Shown: positions 14,926 through 26,553, counted from the first letter of the stretch. The stretch is 64,000 nucleotides of DNA from Candidatus Gillettellia adelgis (GCA_020541285.1 CP047043.1:806001-870000); one strand, 5' to 3'. A program made the numbers and translations. The notes: a model not told the origin generated them from the sequence alone.

Positions 14926-16521
14926 CTATATAAAACTTATAAAAGCTTAAACGATAAAAATGAATATCGCACTGCATACGTTGTCTTTGCATAGAGAAAA
15001 CACTATGTCCAACAAAAGCTATAGAAATGAATTTATAAAGGTGAGAGAAAGCTACAACTACTTCATTTGACTGAAATTGTTTCAATAAACCATAGATAAA
15101 TTCTGGTACATTTGTAATTTGTAACATTAGAACCAGCTAGAAAATTGTTATGCAGGACTTACAAGTATCGTCTTAAGTACTAAAATGTAATGTCTAGTGA
15201 ATCAAATCTACTTCACAACATCTAAAACTATAAATCAAGCAGAACTATATGGAATGCAAAAAAAGAAAGGTTACTTCTCTAAAAAGATAACTAAGGGTAT
15301 TGATTTATATTTTTGATTCTAACTAAAACCAGCAGCTACTTAGTAATTTACTATATTCAATGATAAGCACATAACATACTGAAAATGCAAAAATAAAAAT
15401 ATAGAGCAATTAATTAACCAAGCCAAATTTATGTAAAACAGCACGCACGCAGAATTATACGCCAAATTTCAAAAAAGTACATTAACTCTCAGAATTCATA
15501 TTAGCAAGCAACTTGGATAGGGCCAAAGCAAACTAATATAACTACAATGATGATATAACAAAAAATGCATTAATAGATTCAATTTCGGCTGCTGATTCTC
15601 ATGAAAAAAATAGTAATTGAGTTAATAGCGCATATAATATGCATTAACTATAAATTCTTTGCATTAATAGCATGACGCTATAATGCATTTTATATTAAAC
15701 GAGAATATAAAGATGCTATTTTAATAATACTTATAAACAGCGTTTTAAATGAGAATGGCCAAACTTATAATAGATAAGCTTCTACGGATTCACTAGATAA
15801 TCCCGTTTTCTGCATGATTTCAATATTATATAGTCTAATTTTATGGATTCGTAACGCAGGGTAAAGGTACTATTAGATACGTTATATTAGTAAATTAACA
15901 CACGCTCACGCAAGATTATATGGTTTAAGTTCATGAGACTATTATGTGGTATTAAAGAAATACTTCTAACTATCGATACAATCCTATTTTTACTCTACCA
16001 AGTTTTGATATTAATACAAACGAATGCTGGAATATTTAGCATATTAACAAAACATCTAAAAACATCTTAAAATCATATTGTTCTTGTATACCACTAAAAT
16101 TAAATAATTTGATGATTTAAATTACGGCATAGAGTCGCAACTCAGAAGGATGAGTTTAAAATACTGACTGACTCAATCCTGCATCACCAAGGTTCTAATA
16201 AAAATTTAATAGAAATACATAAAAAGTATATCGCGCGCTCACGTTAGCACAGTACGTTTCCATCATGTTTCTGACAACGTGCTAAAATGCATCTGCACAC
16301 ATTGCAGATCTAGCATGCAATCTTATGCTGAATTAATTGAAAGATATAAAGACATAACGAAAGAGCATCATAGTCTACATTTTATATTTTTACTATATAC
16401 TCAATAAAATCTTAAAATAATATTTATGCTGCTGGCATGTAGTGATGCATCCCTTCTTATAGTTTTACGAATAAATTATAAATCTAAATAGATAGTCTAC
16501 TGTTTTGACCTATGTGATGTA
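14926..16521 (+). pseudogene. rng: decayed rng (ribonuclease G)
   Basis: This lies between mreD and yhdP, exactly where E. coli has rng. Translation with frameshifts recovers several ordered matches. EYRTAY near 14962 matches ETRVAY near the N-terminus. AATTTATAAAGG near 15030 matches the NIYKG codons. ILLTIDT near 15960 and TNAGIF near 16020 match YLIIDQT and INTGAF. LKLNNL near 16100 matches LRLRNL. NVLKCICTHC near 16275 matches the zinc-link region VLCNECPTC, continuing to KEHHSLHF, which matches RVHHAYDSDRF. KL*I*IDSLL near 16475 leads into the end. Many stops and frameshifts rule out function. Intact RNase G would mature the 16S rRNA 5' end and degrade mRNA. Limits are approximate. Confidence 0.8.
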
Positions 16522-17102
16522 AAAATACGATCTAATAACTACTTCACTATAACATTATAATAAATAAAAAACCTATATAACTACCTATCATGCAAAAGCA
16601 ATGCTAATATTAGCATCAACCTATCACTATCATTAGTTACAATAACATCGATAAAAAGTATATTTAGTACTAATATCACAACCCGTTTACTACTCTCTCG
16701 TTAAATTGGAATAATATCATTCATTATTTAATTTGTCAGCATGCATTGTATAAAATATCGCCACTAAATATAAAATCTGCCGGAGCTAGATATTAAGTTG
16801 AGATACATACCATAATAAACGATGTCTCTTAGAGAAGCTCATCTAAAAGAGACGTAACAACTAACGCGCAAACGCATTAAATATACACTCGTATACAATG
16901 CTTCTTCTTGTAATGAACTCGAGACACCATAAACCCTTTTCGACATCGCATGTTTCGAGAGTTTACGTAACACAATATGTACACATGAAACTTACGCTAC
17001 CGGATTGTTTTAGTATACGCCGCGACAGCAGACGGTGATGTAGTATTGCAACAGCTAATGCCTAAAATTTTTTGTTTCTAGGCAAAAAGTAAGGAGCACT
17101 TT
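16522..17102. other. intergenic region upstream of yhdP
   Basis: No gene seen. A dyad at about 16828-16851 (TCTCTTAGAG and CTAAAAGAGA) could form a short hairpin. The last bases carry AAGGAG (17089-17094), a strong ribosome-binding site for yhdP. Confidence 0.5.
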
Positions 17103-20100
17103 ATGAAGCGACTGTCTGAAATTCTTTTAGTCATAGGCACTATTCTGATAGTTACCATAGCGCTACTAATGATCGGACTTAGCTTTATGCTACCTGCACT
17201 TAACCATTATCGCCCGCAGCTACTAGCGAAAATAGCAAGTCTTTCCGGCGTATCCCTACAAGTTAGTTTTATACAAGGAGGTTGGCAACCTTACGGTCCA
17301 CGACTGGAAATGTACAATATAAACGCTACTCTACCAACAGGAAACCTGCATATTGAACGCCTGACGCTATCGTTAAACGTATGGCGATCTCTCTTATATT
17401 GGAGTTGGAAGTTTCGAGATATTACTATTCATCAGCTTCAATGTAACTTACATGTTACAGTGGATGATAAAAACTCTCAAGGTCACTTTATTACTTATAG
17501 ATACATTAGCGATGTGATGCTTAATAAGTTTGATTACTTTAATCTATACAACAGTTACTTCTCTTTTTTCACAACTGATGAAGAGCGTATAACACTTAAA
17601 ACGCCACATTTTACGTGGCTTAACAGTCATAACCACCATCAAGCTAAAGGGAAGATGACTCTATCAACACCAAATGGCCAGAACGGTATGGCACAACTGC
17701 TAATAGATCTACATGACAATAAACAATTCTTAAATATTGGTACAATTTATTTTCAGGCTGACAATCTTAATGTCCAGCCTTGGTTTACTCACTATTTACA
17801 TGTTCCTACTAAAGTAAAAAATACAGATTTTAGTTTAGCGACTTGGTTGCACATCCAAAATAGCACAGTCGTTAGTGGTTATACAATACTCAAACGCGGA
17901 ACCGTTAATTGTTATATAGGAAAAAAACAACACAAGTTGGATTCGGAGAATCTGATACTATTCATGCGTCATAAAGGAACGAATTGGGAAATCAAAGTAC
18001 CTCGTTTACAGCTGAGAACAGATGGCCATGCTTGGCCGAAGGGTTCGCTTTACGCACTATGGCTACCAAAAAATCACACATTAAACCAGAACGACACACT
18101 ACATATACGTGTAACTAATATGCAACTAGAGCGCATATCTCTGTTATTGCCAACTTTGCCGTTCTTTAGTCCGAATCTACTGGAGCAATGGCATGATGCA
18201 CAAGTTCACGGTACGATTATAAACTTGTCACTAGATATTCCATTACAACAGTTAAACAAAACTCACTGTCAGGCTATTTGGAAAGATGTCAGTTGGAGAC
18301 CTGGAAAACTTCGTCCCGGTATTAATCATTTTTCCGGTGTCTTCAGAGGTAGAGTAACCGCAGGACATATAACATTAAGTCTTAATAGTAGTACGCTTCC
18401 CTATCCTAACATTTTTCGAACACCACTAAAAATTAATAGTGCACATGGGACGTTGATTTGGCGTTACCAGGATCAAGGATGGGAATTGGCGAGTGAAAAT
18501 CTTGCAGTTAAAGCAACATCATTGAGAGTGAATGGCAATTTTTATTATTATCAACCAACACATGGTAATCCTTGGTTAAATATTCTAGCTGGTATTCGGC
18601 TATATAACGGCGGAGATGTCTGGCGTTATTTACCAGAACCAATGATGGGTAAAAAATTAGTCAACTACCTTAGCAAAGCTCTCCAAGGAGGAGAAGCGAA
18701 GCATGCTACACTAATTTGCACTGGCGATCCAACGTATTTTCCATATTATAATAACGAAGGCCAATTTAAAGTATTCATTCCTTTACGTCACTCGACCTTC
18801 CGTGTCCAGCCAGGCTGGCCAGCGCTGACAGATCTTTCAGTCGACCTTAACTTTGTTAATTCAGGGCTGTGGATGCAAGCAGCGCATGCTAAGTTAGGCG
18901 AAGTAATCGCAAAAAATATTAGTGCAGTCATCCCAAGCTACCTAAAAAAACAGTTACTAGTTGATGCAGAGCTCGTGGGTAATAGTACTAAGATTTACGA
19001 TTTTTTTAAACATACACCGATGCATCATTCACTTAGCGTAGTACTCAATGAACTACAACTAAAAGGTAATCTCAACGGTCGTGTACATCTTCATATTCCA
19101 CTGGATCATGGAAAGGTACAAGCCACGGGAAAAGTGATTCTGCATAATAATTCGCTGTGGGTAAAACGGTTAGGAAGTGAACTACGACAACTAAGTGGCG
19201 AATTTTACTTCGACGATAGCAACCTAAAAAGTGATACCGTTTCTGCCAACTGGTTTGGACAACCAATGGTTATAAATTTTACCACTCAAGAGAATCAACG
19301 TAATTACAAAATTAATATTACTGTCAAGGGAAAGTGTCAACCCACTAAATTTGTTAACTTTCCAAAAAATATGATCAATCATATCAATGGCACTATGTTT
19401 TTACGCAGTCGTATTTTCATCTTATTGCCGCGCAAAGGTAGAATTAGTTATGACATTAGCGTAAATGCAGATCTTAAAAAAATACGCAGTAGCTTACCTT
19501 CTCCATTAGAAAAATCACCAGAAAAAACACTACTATTAAAAATGAAGATTGTCGGTGGTTTGAACGGATTTATACTATCAGGTGGCGTAGAACACCATAA
19601 TTACTTCAATAGTGAATGGCTTTTTGAAAAACACAAAGTAACGCTGGTACGCGCCGTATGGAAAAACACTGGTTATAGCATACCTGATTTACCACAAAGT
19701 AATTCATTAACTTTTAACTTACCAACACTAGATGTGAAAAAATGGCTGACGTTATTAGCACCAAAGATAAAAAAAAATAACAACATCATTGGATTAAGTA
19801 TTCCAAACATTGTAGTTATTAAAATACCACAGTTACTCTTAGGTGGACAGGTATGGCATAAGATAACACTATCTGCCATACAGCAGAATCGTGGAATACA
19901 GTGGATAGCTAAAGGCGATGAAATAGATGGTAGCTTGCAGATGTTGCATGATAAGCCTTGGCGCATCAATCTCATCTATTTATATTACAACCCACATCTT
20001 GCAAAAAGAAAAAACTCATTAAAAGCAATGAATTCTACACCTAAGATAGTCTCTTTCGATAACTGGCCCACACAAAGATTACGTTGTCAATCATGTTGGT

Positions 20101-20879
20101 TGCTAGGACACAACTTCGGAAAAGTTGAAGCTAATCTCTCCTATAAAGGAAATCGTCTAATACTAAAAGACGGACTGATTGACACGGAACATGGGAAAAT
20201 GATCGCTAGCGGCGAGTGGCAACAAGGTATACATAGTATACACGGCAAACTAACAGGTAAGTTGGTAGGCAGCAAAATTGAACAGACCGCAGACTTTCTT
20301 GGCATTAATATTCCACTACAAGGTGGACCTTATAGCGTAGATTATCAGATATATTGGCGTGGACAACCCTGGCATTTAAAATTGAGCACTATACGCGGTA
20401 TAATTCAATTCAAAATAGGCAAAGGCAAAATTGATAGTATTAGTGCTGGACGTACTGAACAACTATTACGTCTCGTAAGTTTTGATGCATTATGGCGTAA
20501 GTTACAGTTCGATTTTAGTGACACTTTTAGCAAAAGTTTTTACTTTGATTCTATCCAAAGCACCATATTACTAAAAAATGGAATCATGAATACTAATAAC
20601 TTATTAGTTGATGGGTTATCAGCAGATATTTCCATGAACGGCCAGATCGATTTAACTCATAACCGCATCAAGATGGAAGCAGTTGTGGCACCAGAGATCT
20701 CTTCTATCTTAGGTGGCGTAGCAACGGCGTTTGTTGTGAACCCGATCGTCGGTGCAATAGTGTTTACTACTTCAAAGGTATTGAGGCCGATATGGAGTAC
20801 GCTCTTCTTAATGCGCTATCATATTAGCGGTGATCTAGGGCAGATCAAAATTAATAAAATATCACCTATCTCAAAGTGA
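17103..20879 (+). CDS. yhdP: AsmA-like envelope protein YhdP
   Basis: The 1258-residue product compares with 1266 in E. coli and is alignable end to end. YhdP is an inner-membrane-anchored, very long beta-groove protein of the AsmA-like group. With TamB and YdbH it moves phospholipids from the inner to the outer membrane. One N-terminal membrane helix (about residues 8-32) is followed by the large periplasmic part. Recognisable blocks include DVWRYLPEPMMGKKLV near residue 510, LQGGEAKHATLI, NEGQFKVFIPLRHS, and the C-terminal block EAVVAPEISSILGG near residue 1195 with NPIVGAIVF. The start is fixed by AAGGAG 8 bases upstream. It is the largest gene in the window and shows no frameshift, while its neighbours rng and tldD are gone or unreadable. 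That implies strong selection for outer-membrane lipid supply. Confidence 0.95.
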   Translation: MKRLSEILLVIGTILIVTIALLMIGLSFMLPALNHYRPQLLAKIASLSGVSLQVSFIQGGWQPYGPRLEMYNINATLPTGNLHIERLTLSLNVWRSLLYWSWKFRDITIHQLQCNLHVTVDDKNSQGHFITYRYISDVMLNKFDYFNLYNSYFSFFTTDEERITLKTPHFTWLNSHNHHQAKGKMTLSTPNGQNGMAQLLIDLHDNKQFLNIGTIYFQADNLNVQPWFTHYLHVPTKVKNTDFSLATWLHIQNSTVVSGYTILKRGTVNCYIGKKQHKLDSENLILFMRHKGTNWEIKVPRLQLRTDGHAWPKGSLYALWLPKNHTLNQNDTLHIRVTNMQLERISLLLPTLPFFSPNLLEQWHDAQVHGTIINLSLDIPLQQLNKTHCQAIWKDVSWRPGKLRPGINHFSGVFRGRVTAGHITLSLNSSTLPYPNIFRTPLKINSAHGTLIWRYQDQGWELASENLAVKATSLRVNGNFYYYQPTHGNPWLNILAGIRLYNGGDVWRYLPEPMMGKKLVNYLSKALQGGEAKHATLICTGDPTYFPYYNNEGQFKVFIPLRHSTFRVQPGWPALTDLSVDLNFVNSGLWMQAAHAKLGEVIAKNISAVIPSYLKKQLLVDAELVGNSTKIYDFFKHTPMHHSLSVVLNELQLKGNLNGRVHLHIPLDHGKVQATGKVILHNNSLWVKRLGSELRQLSGEFYFDDSNLKSDTVSANWFGQPMVINFTTQENQRNYKINITVKGKCQPTKFVNFPKNMINHINGTMFLRSRIFILLPRKGRISYDISVNADLKKIRSSLPSPLEKSPEKTLLLKMKIVGGLNGFILSGGVEHHNYFNSEWLFEKHKVTLVRAVWKNTGYSIPDLPQSNSLTFNLPTLDVKKWLTLLAPKIKKNNNIIGLSIPNIVVIKIPQLLLGGQVWHKITLSAIQQNRGIQWIAKGDEIDGSLQMLHDKPWRINLIYLYYNPHLAKRKNSLKAMNSTPKIVSFDNWPTQRLRCQSCWLLGHNFGKVEANLSYKGNRLILKDGLIDTEHGKMIASGEWQQGIHSIHGKLTGKLVGSKIEQTADFLGINIPLQGGPYSVDYQIYWRGQPWHLKLSTIRGIIQFKIGKGKIDSISAGRTEQLLRLVSFDALWRKLQFDFSDTFSKSFYFDSIQSTILLKNGIMNTNNLLVDGLSADISMNGQIDLTHNRIKMEAVVAPEISSILGGVATAFVVNPIVGAIVFTTSKVLRPIWSTLFLMRYHISGDLGQIKINKISPISK

Positions 20880-23677
20880 GGCTGTACAGTTTTATAGCAC
20901 TCAAGACAAACACAAAGCTACTCTTCTAATGAGAAAACTCTTAGATGTGTCTTATTCCTTAATAGTATTGTCGCATACAATATCTTTTAATACAGAAAAA
21001 CATCATAAATCTGAAGGTTATCGTCAGTCATAATTTATGATTAATTAACTAAATACGTAAAATCTATACAAAATACTGGATTAGCTCGACAACATCACTG
21101 CAGTTATGTTTCTTACTATTTAATATAGTAATCAAAAGGTGACGGAAGATGGCATGATAAATACACAGTTCTTACATTATTCATTAGTAGATAGTTTACT
21201 ATCATCATCTACGATGATACTCACTGGTCTTGTAGCAAGACAATCCTCGTAACATTTTGCAATATACCACCCAAAGATATTCTAAGGTATCGTATAAGGA
21301 AGATTTCACTTTGCTTTTATCAATAAAACGCTGTCTACTAAATCCTATTAATTCACTTCGTGAAAGTGCTTCTTTCTACGAAAGAATGTCGCATAATAAG
21401 GTGTGGATTATTTTGCATTCTCATACATGATTCTGTGCCGGTTGTCTCTTAAATATAAATGTAAGATGCAAATAAGTTAGTTAGTAGCATTCACTGCTTA
21501 TTGGTATTACCTAATTTTTTATTAACGCTTCATGATAGCCTATTGTGTTAAAATAACGTACACTGTTTAATAAGTATATCTGAGTTATTATACAAAACAA
21601 ATCATTCCGTTTATTGTATTAATATATATACAATTAATCAAAGAAATAAGTCCGTTATCTCTAATATCTATTTAGCTGTGCGAACATTATAGTATACTCA
21701 AATTCCTTTGCCATAATACATAAAACACAAGAATTCAGGTTTATTACTAACTGGTGACGATTATAATTTTGTAATCATGCAACAAGACTATTAATAAACA
21801 AAGACTTATAATGACATTGTCATTATAAGTCTTTGTTTATTAATCTGCGATCAAATCTTTTACTTGACATGATCACACGAGAAATAATGACTTCAACAGA
21901 GCGTAACCATTATGTTGTATGTATACAATTACATGTTAACTTATTGTTATATAATATTAATAGTCAAAGTTAGCAAATGATGACTAAGATCAATTTTCAG
22001 ATTTCCTAAAGCAGATACACTTATATATAAGTATATCATACTAAAATTACAATATCTTTTTAATGCTTATGTTTAGTGTTCTTAATCGTTGTGATGCTGT
22101 TTACCTGATTATTATGTAAATGTGGTACGATTATTCTAAAAACAATGCTTAGCATCCTTGTTAGAAAAACGACATCAATGGGTTGTATATTTAGATCAGT
22201 CAATGTCACAGGTAAAGATTATTGGCATCTCGCATACATTAAAATATTACATACACTGTAAATGATATCAATACCATAAACTTGCTCAATTTTCTAGTGA
22301 ATCTATATTGTATCATATACAATATAAAATACTTATTTGTTCTTATCGCGTGTATACTTGATTGATATACACAATCACTTTCATCTTTGTATCGAACGAT
22401 TTTTATCTGCTATATTCTGAGCGATATCAGCGTCTTCACTTCTAATATCTAGAACTTTATTTACATTGTGTTTTTCAGGGACGTATAGAATACGCCTCAA
22501 TTAACAATATTTAATGGTCACTACTACAGGTTTTATGTGCTGTTACTATGTTGATTTTTCTGTAATGATTCACTAAAGCAATAAGATATTACTTTTCTTA
22601 CAATCATAAATAATAATTACTTAATCTCCTAACTACCTAACTTTCTAGATCTTTTTGTAGTGGTTTTATAACTACAGGATCTTAAACGAAGGTCTAACAT
22701 TTCTCCCCGTTACGAACGTCACAATAATTGTACATATCCTATCACAGGAGTACCTCGATATTTGTTGATTGTATGAAACTGTTAAACGAGAATAGCTCTT
22801 GCATCTAAAAAGACAATGATATTTAAAACTTAACATATGCGACTCTACCTAAATAATTTTTAGCAAATTTAATGATCTTTTAGGTTAATGCACCTGTTAC
22901 TTCGAACAATAGTTACCTGCTAATTCTTTAAGATATATCATTTTTTCAAGTAGATTTATTAAGATTTGACTTTTCTTATAATTCAGTTGTTCTATTCGGA
23001 TCTATATCTAAAATACTGAAATATATTTAAGTATTTAACAGAGGTATGGTATTCATCTATCGCGTGCTATCCTTCCCCTTCTAGCTAAAATGGTTATACA
23101 CTCTCTGATCTCGTTCAGGTAAGAAGAATCGCGATGTCAAACTTAGATGTATTGTATTACATTGGCTACATCTGAGTATTTCATAAAATATCTATATCCT
23201 GTAACCAGCTAGATTTACAATCTAGATATACTGGACTTGCAGCTACTAGTTTAGCGTATTGAGTACATCTAACTAATATGATACTCTCAAATACCCTATT
23301 CAGCTTCTAACGTGATATGATGCTAAATCCTATTGTAGCCATCACTCTTTCTGTTAAGAAAATACCTAGAATTTGTCTAGTTCTCTAGTTTTTATGATAT
23401 ACAAACTCTGCCTTTACTAATGATTAACTTGCGTACATTGAATGTATCAGTGTCCTCTGCTATAAATTACATTTTATTTATGCATACATTAAATAGCATT
23501 TACTACAATATTCCCCTGAGAATAAAGTTATGATGCGGCTTCTTAAACATTAATGAAAATTGACAAGCTGTCGGACTTAACTAGTTAGTAAAAATAATTC
23601 ATCTTTCATTGAAAATCAGTATAATTGATGTTATACTAAAAGCTTTGCTACCATATACTTTTTGTGTGTAGCGCTGA
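20880..23677. other. 2.8-kb eroded region after yhdP
   Basis: E. coli tldD follows yhdP, but I could not recover a convincing tldD remnant. The region has dense stops in all frames. It contains the perfect 55-bp palindrome listed separately (21790-21844). In E. coli the rrsH rRNA operon follows gmhB; no rRNA sequence is visible here. Confidence 0.5.
21790..21844. repeat. perfect 55-bp palindrome (27-bp arms, 1-base centre)
   Basis: The 27 bases at 21790-21816 are the exact reverse complement of 21818-21844, with a single T at 21817 between them. The arm begins ATTAATAAACAAAGACTTAT. It lies 910 bases past the end of yhdP in otherwise eroded DNA, and there is no T-run placed as in a normal terminator. 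It could be a cruciform, a recent inverted micro-duplication, or a bidirectional transcript end. Confidence 0.97.
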
Positions 23678-24241
23678 TTACATACGTTTTCTAATCACTT
23701 CTGGAAGATCTGCCAGGCTATTTAAGATTACATCAGCCTGCTGCCTGCCTTTTTCTGTAAGTACTTTGCCAGTACGTACAAGTACTTTTGTACCAATACC
23801 AGCTGCTATCGCTACTTGCATATCTTCCAGTTTATCACCTACCATATACGACGTCATCTTATCAATATTCAATTGATACAATGCCTTTAATAACATACCT
23901 GGTTTTGGCTTACGACAGTAGCATTCTTGTCGGTACTCTGTAATTAGCGCTTTTGGATGATGCGGGCAAAAATAGATACCATCGAAGTTAACATTAGAAC
24001 TAACTAATAACTTATTCATCCATGCAGTTAGGTGAATAAACTGTTTTTTGCTGAACTTACCGCGCGCAATACCGGACTGATTTGTGACTAAGATAAGCGC
24101 AAAACCCATTTCTTTAAGGTTGCGACAAGCCTCAATCACACCATCAATAAATTGAAAATGATCGATATCATAAACATAACCATGATCAACGTTCAATGTA
24201 CCATCGCGATCAAGAAAGATAGCTGGAACATGCTGTATCAC
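23678..24241 (-). CDS. gmhB: D-glycero-beta-D-manno-heptose-1,7-bisphosphate 7-phosphatase
   Basis: The 187-residue HAD-family phosphatase compares with 191 in E. coli. It removes the 7-phosphate in ADP-heptose synthesis for the lipopolysaccharide inner core. FLDRDGT carries the nucleophile D11 and acid D13. TNQSGIARG is motif II, and VGDKLEDM is the late acidic motif. The zinc loop is CPHHP followed by [10 protein letters not shown]. The start codon is GTG at 24241, supported by AGGAG 7 bases upstream. Unlike E. coli, its met transporter neighbours are absent. Retention suggests that heptose-containing LPS, or at least this step, is still made; no other heptose gene is in the window. Confidence 0.95.
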   Translation of the reverse strand: MIQHVPAIFLDRDGTLNVDHGYVYDIDHFQFIDGVIEACRNLKEMGFALILVTNQSGIARGKFSKKQFIHLTAWMNKLLVSSNVNFDGIYFCPHHPKALITEYRQECYCRKPKPGMLLKALYQLNIDKMTSYMVGDKLEDMQVAIAAGIGTKVLVRTGKVLTEKGRQQADVILNSLADLPEVIRKRM

Positions 24242-24670
24242 TAATCTACTCCTAAACAGCTAAAGTATCTCTACTATTTACTAGTCACTAAGAACGGCGT
24301 TGAATATTAATGAACATCTTTAAATATCTTATATCGTTGGGTATACTCTATCATTCTCTCGTTTAAAGCCACATCATACTTTTATTGAATAAAATAATCC
24401 ACTTAAAATAAAAACACGACTAAACTTTTAATATTATTCAAGCATTACATTCAATAGAGCTTTTCGCTATCACTGCGCTCTCTATAACAATACTTCACTT
24501 TTCTACCAAGGCGATCCCCATGGCGGCTTCAGTTCTTCCAAGTCGCTGAAGACAGTATGTCTAGTTTTAAGTAATCATCACCACTTTAATAGCATAAAGC
24601 ATATCTTAAGATTATGATTATGAATAAAGCGCAGATAACACACCCTGCTTATTACGTACGATTGTCAATT
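24242..24670. other. intergenic region between dapD and gmhB with a GC-richer patch
   Basis: No intact gene. A patch at about 24480-24560 is clearly richer in GC than its surroundings. On the minus strand it can be read as SDLEELKPPWGSPW followed by a stop at about 24503. I do not recognise the sequence. It may be the tail of a lost gene on the gmhB/dapD strand. Confidence 0.4.
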
Positions 24671-24689
24671 TTAGTCAATAGTACGTAAT
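24651..24689. repeat. dyad spanning the dapD stop codon
   Basis: ATTACGTAC (24651-24659) is the exact reverse complement of GTACGTAAT (24681-24689), with further ATTG/CAAT pairing inside. The dapD stop codon lies in the loop side. There is no T-run, so it is either an mRNA 3' stabilising hairpin or a U-less terminator. Confidence 0.6.
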
Positions 24690-25495
24690 AGTTCATTAAT
24701 ACTAACTTTACTACGCGTCTTAGAATCAACTTTCTTAACAATTACCGCACAGTACAAACTATATAAACCATTTGTAGATGGTAGGTTACCAGACACTACT
24801 ACTGAACCAGCTGGTATACTACCGTAGTGTATTTGACCGGTTTTACGATCATAGATGCGCGTACTTTGACCGAGATAGACGCCCATAGAAATTACTGAGC
24901 CTTCCTCCACTACCACACCTTCCACCACTTCGGAACGTGCGCCAATAAAACAGTGATCCTCAATAATTGTTGGGTTAGCCTGTAGTGGTTCTAATACACC
25001 ACCAATTCCTGCGCCACCAGAAAGGTGCACGTTCTTTCCGATCTGCGCACATGAACCAACGGTTGCCCAGGTATCGATCATAGTACCTTCATCAATATAA
25101 GCACCAATGTTAATGTAAGAGGGCATAATTATAGTATTACGGGCAACAAATGCCCCTTGTCTTACACTAGCTGGTGGTACTATACGTAAAGCTTCTTTCT
25201 GAAAACGTTCTGCATCATAGCCAGCAAACTTCATTGATACCTTATCGTAATAGTGAGTTTCTGCGCCTTCTATGACTTTATTGTCATTAATACGAAAAGA
25301 TAGCAAGACAGCCTTCTTCAACCACTGATGCGTTACCCACCGATTATCTCTCTTCTCAGCAACACGTAACGTGCCGTTGTCTAAAAGACTAATTACCTGG
25401 TTAACCGCTTCGCGGGTTACGGTATCCACGTTCGTTGGAGTGATCGCTGCACAGCGTTTAAAGGAACTCTCAATAATGTTTTTTAATTTATGCAT
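24671..25495 (-). CDS. dapD: tetrahydrodipicolinate N-succinyltransferase
   Basis: This enzyme acts in the succinylase branch of lysine and meso-diaminopimelate synthesis, transferring succinyl from succinyl-CoA to tetrahydrodipicolinate. The start at 25495 gives 274 residues ([15 protein letters not shown]), the E. coli length, with GAGA about 6 bases upstream; an ATG at 25531 would add 12 unmatched residues. The left-handed beta-helix hexapeptide repeats span about residues 105-235, with [20 protein letters not shown] and [16 protein letters not shown]. The end [11 protein letters not shown] is conserved. Diaminopimelate is needed for the wall built by the retained MreBCD machinery. In E. 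coli glnD lies upstream; it is not visible here. Confidence 0.97.
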   Translation of the reverse strand: MHKLKNIIESSFKRCAAITPTNVDTVTREAVNQVISLLDNGTLRVAEKRDNRWVTHQWLKKAVLLSFRINDNKVIEGAETHYYDKVSMKFAGYDAERFQKEALRIVPPASVRQGAFVARNTIIMPSYINIGAYIDEGTMIDTWATVGSCAQIGKNVHLSGGAGIGGVLEPLQANPTIIEDHCFIGARSEVVEGVVVEEGSVISMGVYLGQSTRIYDRKTGQIHYGSIPAGSVVVSGNLPSTNGLYSLYCAVIVKKVDSKTRSKVSINELLRTID

Positions 25496-26410
25496 ACTAT
25501 TCTCTTTTCTAATATTGCTAACAATAAACAATGCTTTTTCTCATTATGTTGAAATCTATAGCCATGAATTTTCATTTAAATTCTTGATGCAATTGAATGC
25601 TCTTTAGAATTCACTGCATATTTATCTGTATACCATCACAAGTATGTTGATCATACGACAAATTATATATATGATAATTAATTAATTTGAACATACAAAA
25701 GAGGCAAAAATTGCTTTATACTCAACGTCTTGTATCTTTCTATAAGTACTCGACTATATTTAAAATATTCTAAAATATTTTAGACATATCAGGTATTGAT
25801 TTGTTAATGAAGTTGTTATGGTATAGTTAGTTAGCATATATCAAAAAATATATCAGATACGAAACCTTGCGTCAAAAATCGTAATAGCCATCTACGTTAT
25901 TGGAAAAAATGATTTATCAAGTAGGTCATACATTTTGTAGTCTGTAGATTACTATAGCAATTGTTAAATTGATTGTTTTATTATAGTTTAGGATCATGTG
26001 AAACTCTCTAATACAGTGACATATCGAAGCTTTATAAATACTAATCTAATATCACCGCAATGTTCTGATTCTTATCAGTCAAATGAATAACGTTATTACA
26101 TCTCGTTTTTATATATCGCGGCATGAACGATCGTAAAAAACTCATTCTACCTTTGCTCATTAGTGAATGTCACTTACTAAGATCATAGTACAGCACTGAC
26201 TAATTAAAATTTTTAGCATCTGTAATAATATAGGTACGTCGGGTATAAAGTAAGAATAAAATCTTAATGTAAGTAATACATTACAGTATTTTATTGAAAT
26301 TTTAGTTAATATTAGCTAATTGTCATTATTTATCTGATGATTTTTTTCATTGTAACACTTATAGCACAGATAAACCGCTGCTTCTGCCTCACTTGATCAG
26401 AAAAAACTTA
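25496..26410. other. eroded region between dapD and the metT tRNA operon
   Basis: E. coli glnD would lie upstream of dapD on the minus strand. I see no readable glnD stretch, and nothing else recognisable. Confidence 0.5.
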
Positions 26411-26439
26411 TTGACGGGAATCTCTCGTATACGCATAAT
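26411..26439 (+). promoter_or_regulatory. sigma-70 promoter of the metT-leuW-gln tRNA operon
   Basis: TTGACG (26411-26416), a 17-base spacer and CATAAT (26434-26439) are followed by a G/C-containing discriminator (ACACGGATGCGG). That arrangement is typical of stable-RNA promoters. Initiation is predicted near 26446, about 25 bases before metT. Confidence 0.75.
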
Positions 26440-26470
26440 ACACGGATGCGGAACAAGAAAAGTAAAACAT

Positions 26471-26547
26471 GGCTACGTAGCTCAGCTGGTTAGAGCACAT
26501 CACTCATAATGATGAGGCCACAGGTTCAAGTCCTGTCGTAGCTACCA
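26471..26547 (+). tRNA. metT: tRNA-Met(CAU), elongator
   Basis: Cloverleaf with anticodon CAT (CTCATAA) and acceptor GGCTACG/CGTAGCT with a G1-U72 wobble; CCA is encoded. The body matches E. coli elongator metT, not the initiator. It is the first gene of a tRNA cluster corresponding to E. coli metT-leuW-glnUW-metU-glnVX. Confidence 0.96.
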
Positions 26548-26553
26548 TAATTT

